Origin: Mycobacterium sp. EPa45 | GTDB lineage: Bacteria > Actinomycetota > Actinomycetes > Mycobacteriales > Mycobacteriaceae | DNA length: 64,000 nucleotides | Direction of reading: 5' to 3' | NCBI RefSeq assembly: GCF_001021385.1 | Contig: NZ_CP011773.1 | Location: forward strand, 248,001-312,000 | In this document: positions 24,692 to 35,691 of the stretch, in pieces | Position numbering within the stretch: position 1 is the first letter of the stretch | Layout of the letters: every line of letters starts with the position of its first letter | Program-made: the position numbers and the translations under genes | Notes under the pieces: model-generated | Database searches by the model: none | What the model saw: the letters and a program-made list of their open reading frames with translations, nothing else | Told to the model about the DNA's origin: nothing

Positions 24692-26092
24692 ATGACCGTC
24701 CAGATCACAAGTGACCACGCCACCGAGGGCGGCGCCGCCGGCGTGCTGGCTGACGTGCGCCGCGTCTTCAACAGCGGCCGTACCCGCTCGCTGGCGTGGC
24801 GGTCCGATCAGCTGCGCGCCGTGGAGCGGCTGTGCGACGAACGTGAGCCCGAAATCGCCGAGGCGCTGGCTCGCGACCTGGGCCGCTCGTCGTTCGAGGC
24901 GTGGCTTGGCGACATCGGCTCGACCAAGGCGGAGGCCACGTTCGCGCGCAAGCATCTGAAGAAGTGGGTGAAGCCGCAGAAGTTCGGGCTTCCCCTCGCC
25001 CAGCAGCCCGGCAAGGCGTGGGTGCAGTTCGACCCGCTCGGCGTGATCCTGGTGATCGGGCCGTGGAACTATCCCTTCTATCTGTGCATGGCGCCGCTGG
25101 TGGCCGCGATCGCCGCCGGTGACGGCGTGGTGATCAAGCCCTCCGAGCTGGCGCCGGCCACCTCGGCGCTGATTGCACGGCTGGTTCCGGAGTACCTCGA
25201 TTCCGAGGCGATCCGAGTGGTCGAGGGAGATGCGGCGGTCACCCAGGACTTACTGGCACAAGGCTTCGACCACGCGCTGTTCACCGGTGGCACCGAGATC
25301 GGTCGCAAGATCATGGCGGCCGCCGCGCCGACCCTGACGCCGGTGACCCTGGAGTTGGGCGGCAAGAGCCCGGTGGTCGTGCTCGCCGACGCCGACCTGG
25401 ATGTGGCGGCGCGCCGGATCGCCTGGATCAAGATGCTGAACTCGGGTCAGACCTGCATCGCCCCCGACTATGTCCTGGCCGACCGCACGATCGCTGCCAC
25501 ATTGGCCGACAAGATCGTCGCGACGATCGCCCAGTTCCGCGCCGAGGAGAAGGACCCGTCGCTGCGCATCGTCAACGAGCGGCAGTTCGACCGGCTGGCC
25601 TCGCTGATCAGCGCGACCGGGGGCACCGTCGTGACCGGCGGCAAGACCGACCGCGCGGCGCTGCGGATCGAGCCCACCGTGATCGTCGATCCGCCCGCCG
25701 ACGACCCGGTGATGTCGGACGAGATCTTCGGGCCGATCCTGCCGATCATCTCGGTGGATTCACCGGAGGCGGCCGTCGCGTTCGTCAACGCCCGGCCGAA
25801 GCCGCTGGCGCTGTACGTGTTCACAGCCTCGCGCTCGGCGGCGCGGGAGCTCGTCGACCGGATGCCGTCGGGAGGTGCCGTCATCAACCACGTGGCGGTG
25901 CATTGCCTGGTTCCGCAACTGCCGTTCGGCGGAGTGGGCGCCAGCGGTATGGGTGCGTACCACGGCAAGTGGGGCTTCGAGGCCCTGAGTCACCGGCGCG
26001 CCGTGCTCGCCAAACCTACGAAATTTGACCTCAAACTCATGTACCCCCCGTATACTGATCGTGCGATCAGGCTAATGCGCAGGGTCTTCTGA
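24692..26092 (+). CDS. Aldehyde dehydrogenase, class 3-like
   Basis: The start at 24692 follows GAGGAG; 466 residues. WNYPFYLCMAPLVAAIAAG is the ALDH3 cofactor region, FTGGTEIGRKIM and LELGGKSPVVVLADADLD the NAD and Glu motifs, and NSGQTCIAPDYVL holds the catalytic Cys. The C-terminus (YPPYTDRAIRLMRRVF) resembles that of fatty-aldehyde and coniferyl-aldehyde dehydrogenases. It should oxidise medium- or long-chain aldehydes to acids with NAD(P). It corresponds in type to Rv0147. Confidence 0.92.
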   Translation: MTVQITSDHATEGGAAGVLADVRRVFNSGRTRSLAWRSDQLRAVERLCDEREPEIAEALARDLGRSSFEAWLGDIGSTKAEATFARKHLKKWVKPQKFGLPLAQQPGKAWVQFDPLGVILVIGPWNYPFYLCMAPLVAAIAAGDGVVIKPSELAPATSALIARLVPEYLDSEAIRVVEGDAAVTQDLLAQGFDHALFTGGTEIGRKIMAAAAPTLTPVTLELGGKSPVVVLADADLDVAARRIAWIKMLNSGQTCIAPDYVLADRTIAATLADKIVATIAQFRAEEKDPSLRIVNERQFDRLASLISATGGTVVTGGKTDRAALRIEPTVIVDPPADDPVMSDEIFGPILPIISVDSPEAAVAFVNARPKPLALYVFTASRSAARELVDRMPSGGAVINHVAVHCLVPQLPFGGVGASGMGAYHGKWGFEALSHRRAVLAKPTKFDLKLMYPPYTDRAIRLMRRVF

Positions 26093-26386
26093 TGCGCTAA
26101 AAACGGCGCTAGCAAAGTCGGTGAGAATACTCAGCAATCATCGGGCCGCGAACATCCGCACAGCCGTGCAGATTTAGCGAATATCCGTGTCAATTGCTCA
26201 GCCGAGAAATTTGTCGCAACTGTCACTCTCCGATAACCGAATCGGAAACCGCATGTCAAGCGCGGATCTGAAGCCGGATCGCCGTTCTGGCAACGGATTC
26301 CGAAGGTGGAGCAAAATATGAACACATTTCCAATTTTGTAGACCTGAGCAAATGTCGTTCGCCGTCAAAAATATGGGGAAAGTTGT
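26093..26386. other. Intergenic region between ALDH and TetR genes
   Basis: About 290 bp of visibly AT-richer sequence without a supported gene. Weak CAAAAT (26312-26317) and ATTTTG (26333-26338) arms face each other 15 nt apart. The promoter of the following TetR gene must lie in the right-hand part. Confidence 0.5.
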
Positions 26387-26405
26387 GGCACAATTTGACT
26401 GTGCC
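26387..26405. promoter_or_regulatory. Inverted repeat GGCACA-N7-TGTGCC across the TetR start codon
   Basis: GGCACA (26387-26392) and TGTGCC (26400-26405) form a perfect inverted repeat that spans the GTG start codon at 26401. A repressor bound here would block its own transcription, so autoregulation is plausible. This is motif reading only. Confidence 0.45.
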
Positions 26406-27036
26406 GCATACAGCGAGTCGGGGCCCGGGTCGCCCCCCAGCAGCTAAGGCAGCGGAAACGCGCGAGCGCATCATGCGCGCTGCCCGTGAGGTGTTCAGCG
26501 AATTGGGGTATGACGCTGCCACCTTCCAGGCAATCGCCATCCGTGCCGACTTGACCCGACCTGCGATCAATCACTACTTCGCCAGCAAACGGCTGCTCTA
26601 TCAAGAGGTCGTCGACCAGACGAACGCCTCGGTGATCGAGTCCGCCGTGCATCAGTCGCAGCGTGAGAGCACGTTGGCCGGGCGGATCCGCGTCTTCATC
26701 GAAGCGGCCGTCCATGCTCAGGGCCAGGACCGCTCGGTTGCGGCCTTCCTGGTTACCTCGGTGCTGGAGTCCGAGCGACATCCGGAACTCGCCGAGTCGA
26801 ACCACGACTCGCGGGAGTTCACTCGCGGTTACGTGAAGGCAGCCATCAAGGATGCCGTCGAATCGGGCGAGGTCCGGCCGGACGTCGACATCGAGGCGGC
26901 TGCCGAGATGCTGATGGCCGTCATGTGGGGGCTCGGCTTCTACGCGGGATTCGTCGGCGATCAGGATCGTTTGCAGGCCATCACCGACCAGTTCCTGCAG
27001 CTGCTCGACGGTCAGGCCTGGCGCGCCGTCCACTGA
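26401..27036 (+). CDS. TetR-family transcriptional regulator (Rv0144-like)
   Basis: GTG at 26401 gives 211 residues; a TTG at 26383 would add six. The basic leader RGPGRPPAAKAAETRERIMR precedes the TetR helix-turn-helix (AREVFSELGYDAATFQAIAI, then RPAINHYFASKRLLYQEVV). The C-terminal ligand domain has no distinctive motif. It is followed by a methyltransferase gene as in the Rv0144-Rv0146 segment of M. tuberculosis. An inverted repeat over its start codon suggests autoregulation. Confidence 0.87.
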   Translation: MPHTASRGPGRPPAAKAAETRERIMRAAREVFSELGYDAATFQAIAIRADLTRPAINHYFASKRLLYQEVVDQTNASVIESAVHQSQRESTLAGRIRVFIEAAVHAQGQDRSVAAFLVTSVLESERHPELAESNHDSREFTRGYVKAAIKDAVESGEVRPDVDIEAAAEMLMAVMWGLGFYAGFVGDQDRLQAITDQFLQLLDGQAWRAVH

Positions 27037-27098
27037 ACCGGTGACGTATGCCACAGTCGCATAGCTTGGCTAAGTTTCTCGGTAGCATCGTTGCATAA

Positions 27099-28124
<1,026 letters not shown>

Positions 28125-28204
28125 CGCCAACCCGGCTGCCCGCAGCTCCGAGGGCCCACGTATACAAGAGTTACGTTCCGTCCGTCGGTTGAAAGGGAAG
28201 GCTC

Positions 28205-29068
28205 ATGCCCGGAGTTGTTGATCGAGTCGTCGTCGTCACCGGAGCCGGTGGCGGTCTGGGTCGCGAATACGCGCTGACGCTGGCCCGCGAAGGCGCCAGC
28301 GTCGTGGTGAACGACCTCGGTGGTGCCCGCGACGGCACCGGCGCCGGACACAACATGGCCGACCAGGTGGTCCAGGAGATCAAGGACGCCGGCGGCCGTG
28401 CGGTGGCCAACTACGATTCCGTCGCCGAGCCCGAGGGCGCCGAGAACATCATCAAGACCGCGCTCGACGAGTTCGGCAAGATCGACGGCGTGGTCAGCAA
28501 CGCGGGCATCCTGCGGGACGGCACCTTCCACAAGATGACGTTCGAGAACTGGGATTCCGTGCTCAAGGTCCACCTGTACGGCGGCTACAACGTCATCCGC
28601 GCCGCGTGGCCGCACTTTCGCGAGCAGAGCTTCGGGCGCGTCGTGGTCGCCACCTCCACCAGCGGGCTGTTCGGCAACTTCGGCCAGGCCAACTACGGTG
28701 CCGCCAAGCTAGGCCTCGTCGGCCTGATCAACACGCTGGCCCAGGAAGGCGCCAAGTACAACATCAAGACCAACGCCGTCGCGCCGATCGCCGCCACTCG
28801 GATGACGGAGGACATCCTGCCGCCGGAGGTGTTCAAGAAGCTCACCCCTGAGTATGTCGCTCCGGTGGTCACCTACCTGTGCACCGAAGAGGTGCCGGAC
28901 TCGGCGTCGGTGTTCATCGTCGGCGGCGGCAAGGTGCAGCGCGCCGCGCTGTTCCAGAACGAGGGCGTCACCTTCGACCACGTGCCCAGCGTCGACGACG
29001 TCGCCGCGCAGTGGTCGACGATCGATGACCTCTCGGCCGCCGAGCACGCCAGCTTCAAGCTCGGCTGA
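28205..29068 (+). CDS. Short-chain dehydrogenase (Rv0148-like, MFE-2-type hydroxyacyl-CoA dehydrogenase)
   Basis: The 287-residue protein has the cofactor motif VVTGAGGGLGREYAL and the acidic NDLGGARDGTG that reads NAD(H). NAG in VVSNAGIL and the catalytic YGAAK after ATSTSGLFGNFGQAN are also present. This pattern is that of the dehydrogenase unit of peroxisomal multifunctional enzyme type 2, which oxidises 3-hydroxyacyl-CoA. A role in beta-oxidation or sterol side-chain breakdown fits. GGGAAGG precedes the ATG, and the HAD gene begins 2 nt after the stop. Confidence 0.9.
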   Translation: MPGVVDRVVVVTGAGGGLGREYALTLAREGASVVVNDLGGARDGTGAGHNMADQVVQEIKDAGGRAVANYDSVAEPEGAENIIKTALDEFGKIDGVVSNAGILRDGTFHKMTFENWDSVLKVHLYGGYNVIRAAWPHFREQSFGRVVVATSTSGLFGNFGQANYGAAKLGLVGLINTLAQEGAKYNIKTNAVAPIAATRMTEDILPPEVFKKLTPEYVAPVVTYLCTEEVPDSASVFIVGGGKVQRAALFQNEGVTFDHVPSVDDVAAQWSTIDDLSAAEHASFKLG

Positions 29069-29070
29069 AC

Positions 29071-29793
29071 ATGACCGCGTCGTGGGCCAGCACGCAAGGG
29101 ATCCGCGTGCTGGCCTTCGACGTGTTCGGCACCGTCGTGGACTGGCGGACGAGCATCATCGGCGAACTCGAGCACTTCGGGAAACAGCAAGGTGTGCAAC
29201 GGGATTGGTCCACGTTTGCCGACAACTGGCGGGCCGGCTATGTGCCTGCGATGGATCTGGTCCGCCGGGGCGATCTGCCGTGGACCCGGCTGGACGATCT
29301 GCACCGCAGGATCCTCGACGAATTGCTCAGCGACGCCGGCGTCGAGGCGCCTGACGACGACGTCGATCACCTCAACCGCGCGTGGCATCGGCTGGATCCC
29401 TGGCCGGACGCGGTGGCCGGGCTGCACCGGCTCAAGGAGCGCTTCGTCATCACCACGCTGTCCAACGGCAACCTCTCACTACTGACCAACATGGCCAAAC
29501 GGGCGGGGCTGCCGTGGGATTGCGTACTGTCGGCCGAGCTCTTCGGCCACTACAAGCCCGATCGCGAGGCCTACCTCGGCTGCGCACAGATCCTGGACAC
29601 CGCGCCTGAGGAGGTCATGTTGGTCGCGGCACACCCCAGCGATCTGCGGGCCGCCCGCGATGCCGGGCTGCGGACCGGCTATGTCGACCGGCCGCTGGAA
29701 TGGGGACAACCGGGACGCTATCGGGTGCCGTTCACGCCCGACGAATTCGACGTCGCCGCAACGGACTTCCTGGAGCTGGCCGAGAAGCTCTAG
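29071..29793 (+). CDS. HAD-superfamily hydrolase, haloacid dehalogenase type II-like
   Basis: The 240-residue protein starts 2 nt after the SDR stop. FDVFGTVVDWR gives the nucleophilic Asp and the substrate Arg, TLSNGN the motif II Ser/Asn, HYKPDREAY the motif III Lys, and AAHPSDLRAARDAGL motif IV. In true L-2-haloacid dehalogenases the motif IV segment carries a Ser and an Asn before Asp; here it is AAHPSD, so dehalogenation is doubtful and a phosphatase-like or other role is possible. It ends 1 nt from the convergent pntB stop. Confidence 0.85.
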   Translation: MTASWASTQGIRVLAFDVFGTVVDWRTSIIGELEHFGKQQGVQRDWSTFADNWRAGYVPAMDLVRRGDLPWTRLDDLHRRILDELLSDAGVEAPDDDVDHLNRAWHRLDPWPDAVAGLHRLKERFVITTLSNGNLSLLTNMAKRAGLPWDCVLSAELFGHYKPDREAYLGCAQILDTAPEEVMLVAAHPSDLRAARDAGLRTGYVDRPLEWGQPGRYRVPFTPDEFDVAATDFLELAEKL

Positions 29794-29794
29794 G

Positions 29795-31216
29795 TCACAG
29801 CGCGGCGTTGATGTCGTCGACCCGGTCGCGCGCATCGCCGAACAGCATCTGGGTGTTCTCGCGGAAGAACAGTGGATTCTGCACGCCGGCGTAACCGGAG
29901 GCCATGGACCGCTTGAACACGATGACGTGCTCGGCATTCCATACCGTCAGCACCGGCATGCCGGCGATCGGGCTGCTCGGATCTTCCGACGCCGCCGGGT
30001 TCACCGTGTCGTTGGCGCCGATCACCAGCACCACCGAGGTGCTCTCGAAATCGTCGTTGATCTCGTCCATTTCGAGCACGATGTCGTAGGGCACCTTGGC
30101 CTCTGCCAGCAGCACGTTCATGTGGCCGGGCAGGCGGCCCGCGACGGGGTGGATACCGAAGCGCACAGTGACACCACGCTCGCGCAGCTTGCGGGTCAGC
30201 TCGGCCACGCCGTACTGGGCCTGGGCCACGGCCATCCCGTAACCGGGAGTGATGATCACCGAACTGGCCGACGACAAGAGTTCGGCGGCTCCCTCGGCGT
30301 TGATCTCGCGGTGTTCGCCGTAGTCCTTGTCCTCGGCCGGTCCTGCTTCGATGCCGAAGCCCCCAGCTATGACCGAGATGAACGAGCGGTTCATGGCTTT
30401 GCACATGATGTAGGACAGGTAGGCACCCGAAGATCCGACCAGGGCGCCGGTGACGATCAACAGATCGTTGGACAGTAGGAAGCCCGAAGCTGCTGCAGCC
30501 CAACCGGAATAGCTGTTGAGCATCGACACCACGACGGGCATGTCGCCACCGCCGATCGAGGCGACCAGGTGCCAGCCCAGCAGCAGCGCCAACACCGTGA
30601 CGACGATGAGCAGCCACAATTGGGGTTCGATGACGAACCAGACGGTGAACACAACGAACAACACCAAAGCACCGACATTGAGCAAGTTCTTGCCGGGCAA
30701 CATCAGTGGTGCGGATTTGATGCGCGCCGACAGTTTCAGGTTGGCGACGATCGATCCGGTGAAGGTCACGGCGCCGATGAACACGCCGATGAAGACTTCG
30801 GCGGAGTGGATGCCGAGCATGCCCTCGTTGTTGAGCACTGCGGCCTCGGCGCCGGCCAGATCGTGTTCGACGTGCAGGTAGCCGTTCCAGCCGACCAACA
30901 CCGCAGCCAGGCCGACGAAGCTGTGCAGCAGGGCAATCAGCTCGGGCATACCGGTCATCTCGACGACGCGGGCACGCCACAACCCGATCGCGGCACCGAT
31001 GGCCATGGCCCCGACCAGCAGGCCCAGACCGATCGGCTCGATATGGCGGGCCAGGGCCAGCGCGATGGTGGCGACCAGGGCTACGACCATGCCGGCCATA
31101 CCGAATGTGTTTCCGGCCCGCGATGTTTCGTGCTTGGACAGCCCGGCCAGCGCCAGGATGAACAGCAGGGCCGCGACGACGTAGGCCGCGGTGGCGGCCG
31201 TTTCCAATGTGAACAA
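29795..31216 (-). CDS. pntB: NAD(P) transhydrogenase subunit beta
   Basis: The start is a TTG at 31216 with GAGGAG 5 nt upstream, 1 nt after the pntA stop; 473 residues. The N-terminal half has about eight membrane segments (domain II, with [20 protein letters not shown]). The C-terminal domain III binds NADP(H) through [16 protein letters not shown] and [14 protein letters not shown]. With PntA it couples proton entry to reduction of NADP by NADH. Orientation is opposite to the M. tuberculosis copy relative to mce1, from memory. Confidence 0.95.
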   Translation of the reverse strand: MFTLETAATAAYVVAALLFILALAGLSKHETSRAGNTFGMAGMVVALVATIALALARHIEPIGLGLLVGAMAIGAAIGLWRARVVEMTGMPELIALLHSFVGLAAVLVGWNGYLHVEHDLAGAEAAVLNNEGMLGIHSAEVFIGVFIGAVTFTGSIVANLKLSARIKSAPLMLPGKNLLNVGALVLFVVFTVWFVIEPQLWLLIVVTVLALLLGWHLVASIGGGDMPVVVSMLNSYSGWAAAASGFLLSNDLLIVTGALVGSSGAYLSYIMCKAMNRSFISVIAGGFGIEAGPAEDKDYGEHREINAEGAAELLSSASSVIITPGYGMAVAQAQYGVAELTRKLRERGVTVRFGIHPVAGRLPGHMNVLLAEAKVPYDIVLEMDEINDDFESTSVVLVIGANDTVNPAASEDPSSPIAGMPVLTVWNAEHVIVFKRSMASGYAGVQNPLFFRENTQMLFGDARDRVDDINAAL

Positions 31217-31217
31217 C

Positions 31218-32750
31218 TCAGCTCCTCGAGAACATCGCGAGCATGCGACGCGTCACCGCGAAGCCACCGAAGATGTTGATACTGGCAAGCAGGATGGCGA
31301 CGGCGGCCAATGTCGTGACGATGACGTCACCGTGGCCGATTTGGAGCAGCGCACCGACGACGATGATGCCCGAGATGGCGTTGGTCACCGACATCAACGG
31401 GGTGTGCAGGGCGTGGTGGACGTGGCCGATGACGTAGTAGCCGATCACGATCGCGAGCGCGAAGACCGTCAGGTGCACCTGCAGTGCGGCCGGGGACAAC
31501 GCGATGAGTCCGAACAGCACGGCGGCGGCGCCGAAGGTGATGCCGAGTCGGCGGCCCATCGTCATCGGTTGTTTGGTCTGCTGCACTGCCGGGGCGGCCG
31601 TCGCAGACGGCGTCGGTACCGCCGAGACCTGTACCGGTGGTGGTGGCCACGTCGTCTCGCCGTCGCGGACCACGGTGACCGACCGCTGCACGACGTCGTC
31701 GAAATCGAGTACGAGCGTGCCGTCTTTTTCCGGGGTCAGCAGTTTGAGGAGGTTGACCAGGTTGGTGCCGTAGAGCTGCGATGCCTGGGTGGGCAGCCGG
31801 CCGGCCAGATCGGTGTAGCCGATGATGGTCACACCGTTGTCGGTGAGGACGGCCTGGTCTTTGACGGTGCCCTCGACGTTGCCACCGTTGGCCGCGGCCA
31901 TATCGACGATGACACTGCCCGATTTCATCGAGGCGACCATATCGGCGGTGATGATGCGCGGCGCGGGCCGTCCGGGAATCAGTGCCGTCGTGATGATGAT
32001 GTCGACGTCTTCGGACTGCTCGGCGTACAGCTGCGCCTCGCGGGCCTTGTAATCGTCACCCATCTCCTTGGCGTAACCGGTAGCCGATACCTCCGCCTCC
32101 GGCGATTCGATCGAAAGGTACTCACCACCAAGGGATTTGACCTGATCGGCGACCTCGGGGCGCGGGTCGGTGGCGCGCACGATGGCGCCGAGGCTGCCCG
32201 CGGCGCCGATCGCCGCCAGCCCGGCCACACCCGCGCCGACCACCAACACCTTGGCCGGTGGGACCTTGCCCGCCGCCGTCACCTGGCCGGTGAAGAACCG
32301 GCCGAACTTATGTGCTGCCTCGACGACCGCGCGGTATCCGGCGATGTTGGCCATTGACGACAGGACGTCCAGAGACTGGGCTCGCGAGATCCGCGGGACC
32401 GCGTCCATGGCCAGCACCGTGATGGGCCGCGTGGACAGTTCCTCGACGAGTTCGGGTTTGAGGGCCGGGGAGATCAGGCTGATCAGGGTTGCCCCGTCGC
32501 GCAGTGCGGCTATCTCGGCACTGGTGGGTGCATTGACCTTGAGGACGATATCGGTGGCCAGCGCCTCCGCTGTGGTTCCGATACCCGCACCGGCCTCGAC
32601 GAATGCCTCGTCGGAGAAGCTCGCCGCGACACCCGCACCAGATTCGACGAGTACGTCATAGCCGAGTTTGATGAGCTGTCCGACGGTCTGGGGAGTGGCG
32701 GCGACACGCGTCTCCCCCGGTAGAGACTCGCGTGGAATCCCGATGAGCAT
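31218..32750 (-). CDS. pntA: NAD(P) transhydrogenase subunit alpha, one-piece
   Basis: The 510-residue protein combines the NAD-binding domain I (residues about 1-370, [20 protein letters not shown] and [20 protein letters not shown]) and the membrane part of domain II (about 410-510). They are joined by a Pro/Ala-rich linker near residue 380. M. tuberculosis carries these as separate genes pntAa and pntAb; here they form one uninterrupted frame as in E. coli. It extracts hydride from NADH in complex with PntB. Confidence 0.95.
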   Translation of the reverse strand: MLIGIPRESLPGETRVAATPQTVGQLIKLGYDVLVESGAGVAASFSDEAFVEAGAGIGTTAEALATDIVLKVNAPTSAEIAALRDGATLISLISPALKPELVEELSTRPITVLAMDAVPRISRAQSLDVLSSMANIAGYRAVVEAAHKFGRFFTGQVTAAGKVPPAKVLVVGAGVAGLAAIGAAGSLGAIVRATDPRPEVADQVKSLGGEYLSIESPEAEVSATGYAKEMGDDYKAREAQLYAEQSEDVDIIITTALIPGRPAPRIITADMVASMKSGSVIVDMAAANGGNVEGTVKDQAVLTDNGVTIIGYTDLAGRLPTQASQLYGTNLVNLLKLLTPEKDGTLVLDFDDVVQRSVTVVRDGETTWPPPPVQVSAVPTPSATAAPAVQQTKQPMTMGRRLGITFGAAAVLFGLIALSPAALQVHLTVFALAIVIGYYVIGHVHHALHTPLMSVTNAISGIIVVGALLQIGHGDVIVTTLAAVAILLASINIFGGFAVTRRMLAMFSRS

Positions 32751-33106
32751 CGATGCGATCCGATCTGGTTGGTCCGGCGCAGGCCGGGTCGAAGATGCCA
32801 GTGTATGGAATGGCAGGATTCACCTGCGAACGCCGTACCCGAGCGCGGTTGGCGGTGGCCAGAGATCCCGAATCGGGAATGCGCAGGATCGAACATCGGA
32901 TAAAGGACACCTGTCCAATTTGGCCCACGCCTGGTATTCCGACATGGGTACTCGCGGAAATAGTGGATGACCTGCATGTATCTGCCATGGCCGCGAGCGG
33001 ATCGGGCAGCGTTTCCTCGCGTCGTGAGGGGCAATCGGCGATTACCCGTTCCAGCGCAGGACAGGTGTCCAGTTAAATCACGGGCGGTGGCCCTAGGCTC
33101 GGGCTG
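32751..33106. other. Divergent intergenic region between pntA and the DUF456 gene
   Basis: No gene is supported in these 356 bp; the open plus-strand frame at 32753-33076 has no family resemblance or ribosome site. The stretch contains two copies of GGACA-N2-TGTCC (see separate entry) and a TAGGCT hexamer (33094-33099), 7 nt before the DUF456 GTG, which suggests a leaderless promoter. Confidence 0.6.
32905..33070. promoter_or_regulatory. Pair of GGACA-N2-TGTCC inverted repeats between pntA and DUF456
   Basis: GGACACCTGTCC at 32905-32916 and GGACAGGTGTCC at 33059-33070 are exact reverse complements of each other. Each is itself a GGACA/TGTCC inverted repeat with a 2-bp spacer. The left copy is 155 bp upstream of pntA and the right copy 37 bp upstream of the DUF456 start. 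They look like two operators of one unknown regulator acting on both divergent genes, possibly by looping. Confidence 0.5.
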
Positions 33107-33592
33107 GTGAGCATCGGCGGCATCGTCCTCGTCGGGTTGGTCATCGCGATTGGGCTGGTCGGCGTGATCGTGCCGTTGTTACCGGGCACCCTGCTGGTCT
33201 TCGCCGCCATCGCGGTGTGGGCCGTCGTCGAACACAGCCTGGTGTCCTGGGTCGTGCTCGGGGTGGTCACCGCGGTGCTCGGGGCGAGCTTGCTGATCAA
33301 GTACCTGTGGCCGGCCCGGCGGATGCGCGCGGGTGAGGTCGGCACATGGACGCTGGCCGCGGGTGGGGTGCTCGGTGTCATCGGCTTCTTCGTAGTGCCG
33401 GTGATCGGGCTGCTGCTCGGCTTCGTGCTCGGTGTGTACCTCGCCGAGCTGGCGGCCCGGCACGACCAGCGGCGCGCCTGGGCGGCGACGGTTCTCGCAC
33501 TGAAGGCCGCCGCGCTGTCAGTCGGCGTGGAGTTGGCCGGCGGCCTGACCGCCACCGTGGTGTGGGTGGCGGGCCTGCTGCTAACCCAGTAG
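33107..33592 (+). CDS. DUF456 membrane protein
   Basis: The 161-residue protein starts at GTG, 7 nt after a TAGGCT hexamer. It is strongly hydrophobic with about five membrane segments and the DUF456 pattern GLVGVIVPLLPGTLLVFAAI near the N-terminus followed by GFFVVPVIGLLLGFVLGVYL. The function of the family is unknown. Its 3' end overlaps the convergent ptpB gene by 12 nt. Confidence 0.85.
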   Translation: MSIGGIVLVGLVIAIGLVGVIVPLLPGTLLVFAAIAVWAVVEHSLVSWVVLGVVTAVLGASLLIKYLWPARRMRAGEVGTWTLAAGGVLGVIGFFVVPVIGLLLGFVLGVYLAELAARHDQRRAWAATVLALKAAALSVGVELAGGLTATVVWVAGLLLTQ

Positions 33593-34375
33593 CTCTTTGC
33601 GCGTGCGGGCGACGTCCTCCTCGGACACCCCGGCGGTGCGCAGGAATCCGTCGAGGTCACCGTAGTTCTCGGCGATCACACGGTGCGCGGTGGCCAAGTA
33701 GCCCTCCCGCACGCCGAGCACGCCGTTGGTCAGGCGCGCCTCGGCGAACGTGGCGATCTCCGGTGTCTCGCCGGCCCGGCTGACGATCGACTCCATGATC
33801 CGCTCCCGCAGCGACTCGACTGCGTCGTTGCTGCGCAGAAAGTCGGTGAGCACCTCGTCGCGCGGCACCCCGATGGACTCCAACACGACCGCGACGGTGA
33901 AGCCGGTGCGGTCCTTGCCCGCGAAGCAGTGGGTGATGACCGGGCGGCCTGCACTCAGCAACGAAAAAACCTGCCGCACAGCGCGTTGCGCACCGGCCAG
34001 CACGGGGAACTTCTCGTACTCGCCGGTCATGAAACGCTCGGCGGCGTCTTCGACGTCCTCGTCGTCGACCTTCTCGGTCATCATCTTCTGCCAGCTGGTC
34101 TCGTGCGGTGCGTCGGCCGTCGTGTTCGACAGGTCCGGGAACGGGAGCAGGTGGATGGCGACGCCGTCGGGCACCGCTCCCTGGCCGCGACGCTCGAGCT
34201 CCTGCGGCGACCGTAGGTCGGCGACGTCGGTGATGCCCAGGCGGCGGAAGGCATCCCGGCCGTCGTCGTCGAGCCGGCTGAGCTCACTGGACCGGAAGAA
34301 CTTCCCCGGGCGGATCCCTGTGGTGTCGGCGACGTCGCGGAAGTTCCATGCCCCCGACAGGTGAGTGTGGCTCAC
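33581..34375 (-). CDS. ptpB: Tyrosine/lipid phosphatase PtpB
   Basis: The 264-residue protein has the P-loop [13 protein letters not shown] (Cys150, Arg156), identical in pattern to M. tuberculosis PtpB, which has the extended HCxxGKDRTG loop and acts on phosphotyrosine, phosphoserine/threonine and phosphoinositides. The N-terminal [10 protein letters not shown] and FRSSELSRL are also characteristic. The GTG start overlaps the fadE2 stop (GTGA), as in Rv0153c-Rv0154c. In pathogens the protein is secreted into host cells; no signal peptide is seen here. Confidence 0.93.
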   Translation of the reverse strand: MSHTHLSGAWNFRDVADTTGIRPGKFFRSSELSRLDDDGRDAFRRLGITDVADLRSPQELERRGQGAVPDGVAIHLLPFPDLSNTTADAPHETSWQKMMTEKVDDEDVEDAAERFMTGEYEKFPVLAGAQRAVRQVFSLLSAGRPVITHCFAGKDRTGFTVAVVLESIGVPRDEVLTDFLRSNDAVESLRERIMESIVSRAGETPEIATFAEARLTNGVLGVREGYLATAHRVIAENYGDLDGFLRTAGVSEEDVARTRKELLG

Positions 34376-35610
34376 GCGCCGGTCACCGCCGTCGCGAAAG
34401 CGCTCTGCTCCGCACCGATTTCGGCCCGGGCGATGCTGCGCATGTGAACCTCATCGGGTCCGTCGAAGATTCGCATGGCCCGCTGCCAGCCGTACATGCG
34501 CGCCAGCGGGAAGTCGTCGCTGACCCCGCCACCGCCGTGCACCTGGATGGCGCGGTCGATGACGTTGCACGCCATCTGCGGCGCGACGGCCTTGATCTGG
34601 GCGACCAGGTTGCGGGCCTCTTTGTTACCGTGCTGGTCGATCGTCCACGCGGCCTTCTGACAGAGCAGGCGAGCCTGATCGATCTCGTTGCGGGACAACG
34701 CAATCTGCTGCTGCACCACACCCTGCTCGGCCAGCGGCTTGCCGAACGCGATGCGGGTGCGGGCACGGTGGGTCATCAGCGCCAACGCCCGCTCGGCCAC
34801 CCCGATCGCGCGCATGCAGTGATGGATACGGCCCGGCCCCAGCCGGGCCTGGGCGATCGCGAACCCCATGCCCTCCTCGGCCAGCAGGTTCGACGCAGGC
34901 ACCCGCACGTTGTCGTAGATCACCTCGGCATGGCCGTGCTGGTCCTGCCAGCCGAACACCGACGTCGACCGCAGGATCTTCACTCCCGGAGTGTCGGTGG
35001 GCACCAGGATCATCGACTGCTGCTGATGCGAGGCGGCGTCGGGGTTGGTGCGCCCCATCACGATCAGGATCTTGCAGCGCGGGTCGTTGGCGCCCGACGT
35101 CCACCACTTGCGCCCGTTGATGATGTAGTCGTTGCCGTCGCGGACGATCGCGGTCTGGATGTTGCGGGCGTCGCTGGATGCGACCGCGGGCTCCGTCATC
35201 GAGAAGGCGCTGCGGATCTCGCCCGCCAGCAGCGGTTCCAGCCACTGCTTGCGCTGTTCCTCGGTGGCGAACAGGTGCAAGGTCTCCATGTTGCCGGTGT
35301 CGGGTGCCGCGCAGTTGATCGCCTCGGGAGCGATCTCGGTGCTCCAGCCGGTCAGCTCGGCCAGCGGCGCGTATTCCAGGTTGGTCAGCCCCGACTCGGC
35401 CGGCAGGAACAGGTTCCACAGCCCCTGCTTGCGGGCCAGCACCTTCAGGTCCTCGACCACCGGCGGCACGGTGAAGTCGCCGGGGCCGGCGGCCTCGCGG
35501 TACTCGTCGTAGGACTTCTCGGCCGGGAAGACATGTTCGACCATGAACTCGGTGAGGCGTTTGTGGTAGTCAGCACCCTTGGCAGACATGGCGAAATCCA
35601 TGACCGCCAC
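34372..35610 (-). CDS. fadE2: Acyl-CoA dehydrogenase FadE2
   Basis: The 412-residue protein is given from the GTG at 35610; an ATG at 35601 is an equally possible start. It has the ACAD layout: helical N-domain, beta-domain with [18 protein letters not shown] and [19 protein letters not shown], and C-terminal helices with [27 protein letters not shown] and [20 protein letters not shown]. It introduces the alpha,beta double bond in an acyl-CoA with FAD. Tight coupling to ptpB, conserved with M. tuberculosis, is functionally unexplained. Confidence 0.92.
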   Translation of the reverse strand: MAVMDFAMSAKGADYHKRLTEFMVEHVFPAEKSYDEYREAAGPGDFTVPPVVEDLKVLARKQGLWNLFLPAESGLTNLEYAPLAELTGWSTEIAPEAINCAAPDTGNMETLHLFATEEQRKQWLEPLLAGEIRSAFSMTEPAVASSDARNIQTAIVRDGNDYIINGRKWWTSGANDPRCKILIVMGRTNPDAASHQQQSMILVPTDTPGVKILRSTSVFGWQDQHGHAEVIYDNVRVPASNLLAEEGMGFAIAQARLGPGRIHHCMRAIGVAERALALMTHRARTRIAFGKPLAEQGVVQQQIALSRNEIDQARLLCQKAAWTIDQHGNKEARNLVAQIKAVAPQMACNVIDRAIQVHGGGGVSDDFPLARMYGWQRAMRIFDGPDEVHMRSIARAEIGAEQSAFATAVTGA

Positions 35611-35634
35611 GATATGACACCCGTCTAAACACCG

Positions 35635-35671
35635 ACGAGGCCCTCCCTTATGACCATAGGGAGGGCCTCGT
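35635..35671 (-). terminator. 14-bp perfect hairpin after the tiny-ORF mini-operon
   Basis: ACGAGGCCCTCCCT (35635-35648) and AGGGAGGGCCTCGT (35658-35671) pair perfectly with a 9-nt loop. On the minus strand it follows the 17-aa ORF stop by 20 nt and precedes fadE2 by 24 nt. It should end the mini-operon transcript, or attenuate fadE2. TGTTT, not a full U tract, follows within 10 nt. Confidence 0.7.
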
Positions 35672-35691
35672 AGGCATGTGGAGTAAGAGGG

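Noticed and set aside
26055..26070. CTGATCG-TG-CGATCAG palindrome at the 3' end of the ALDH gene
   Set aside because: It lies within conserved coding sequence (TDRAIR) before the stop; a terminator would be expected after it. Coding constraint is the simpler cause.
32753..33076. 107-codon plus-strand frame between pntA and DUF456
   Set aside because: No ribosome site, no recognisable family, and it runs through the two inverted repeats and the DUF456 promoter region.
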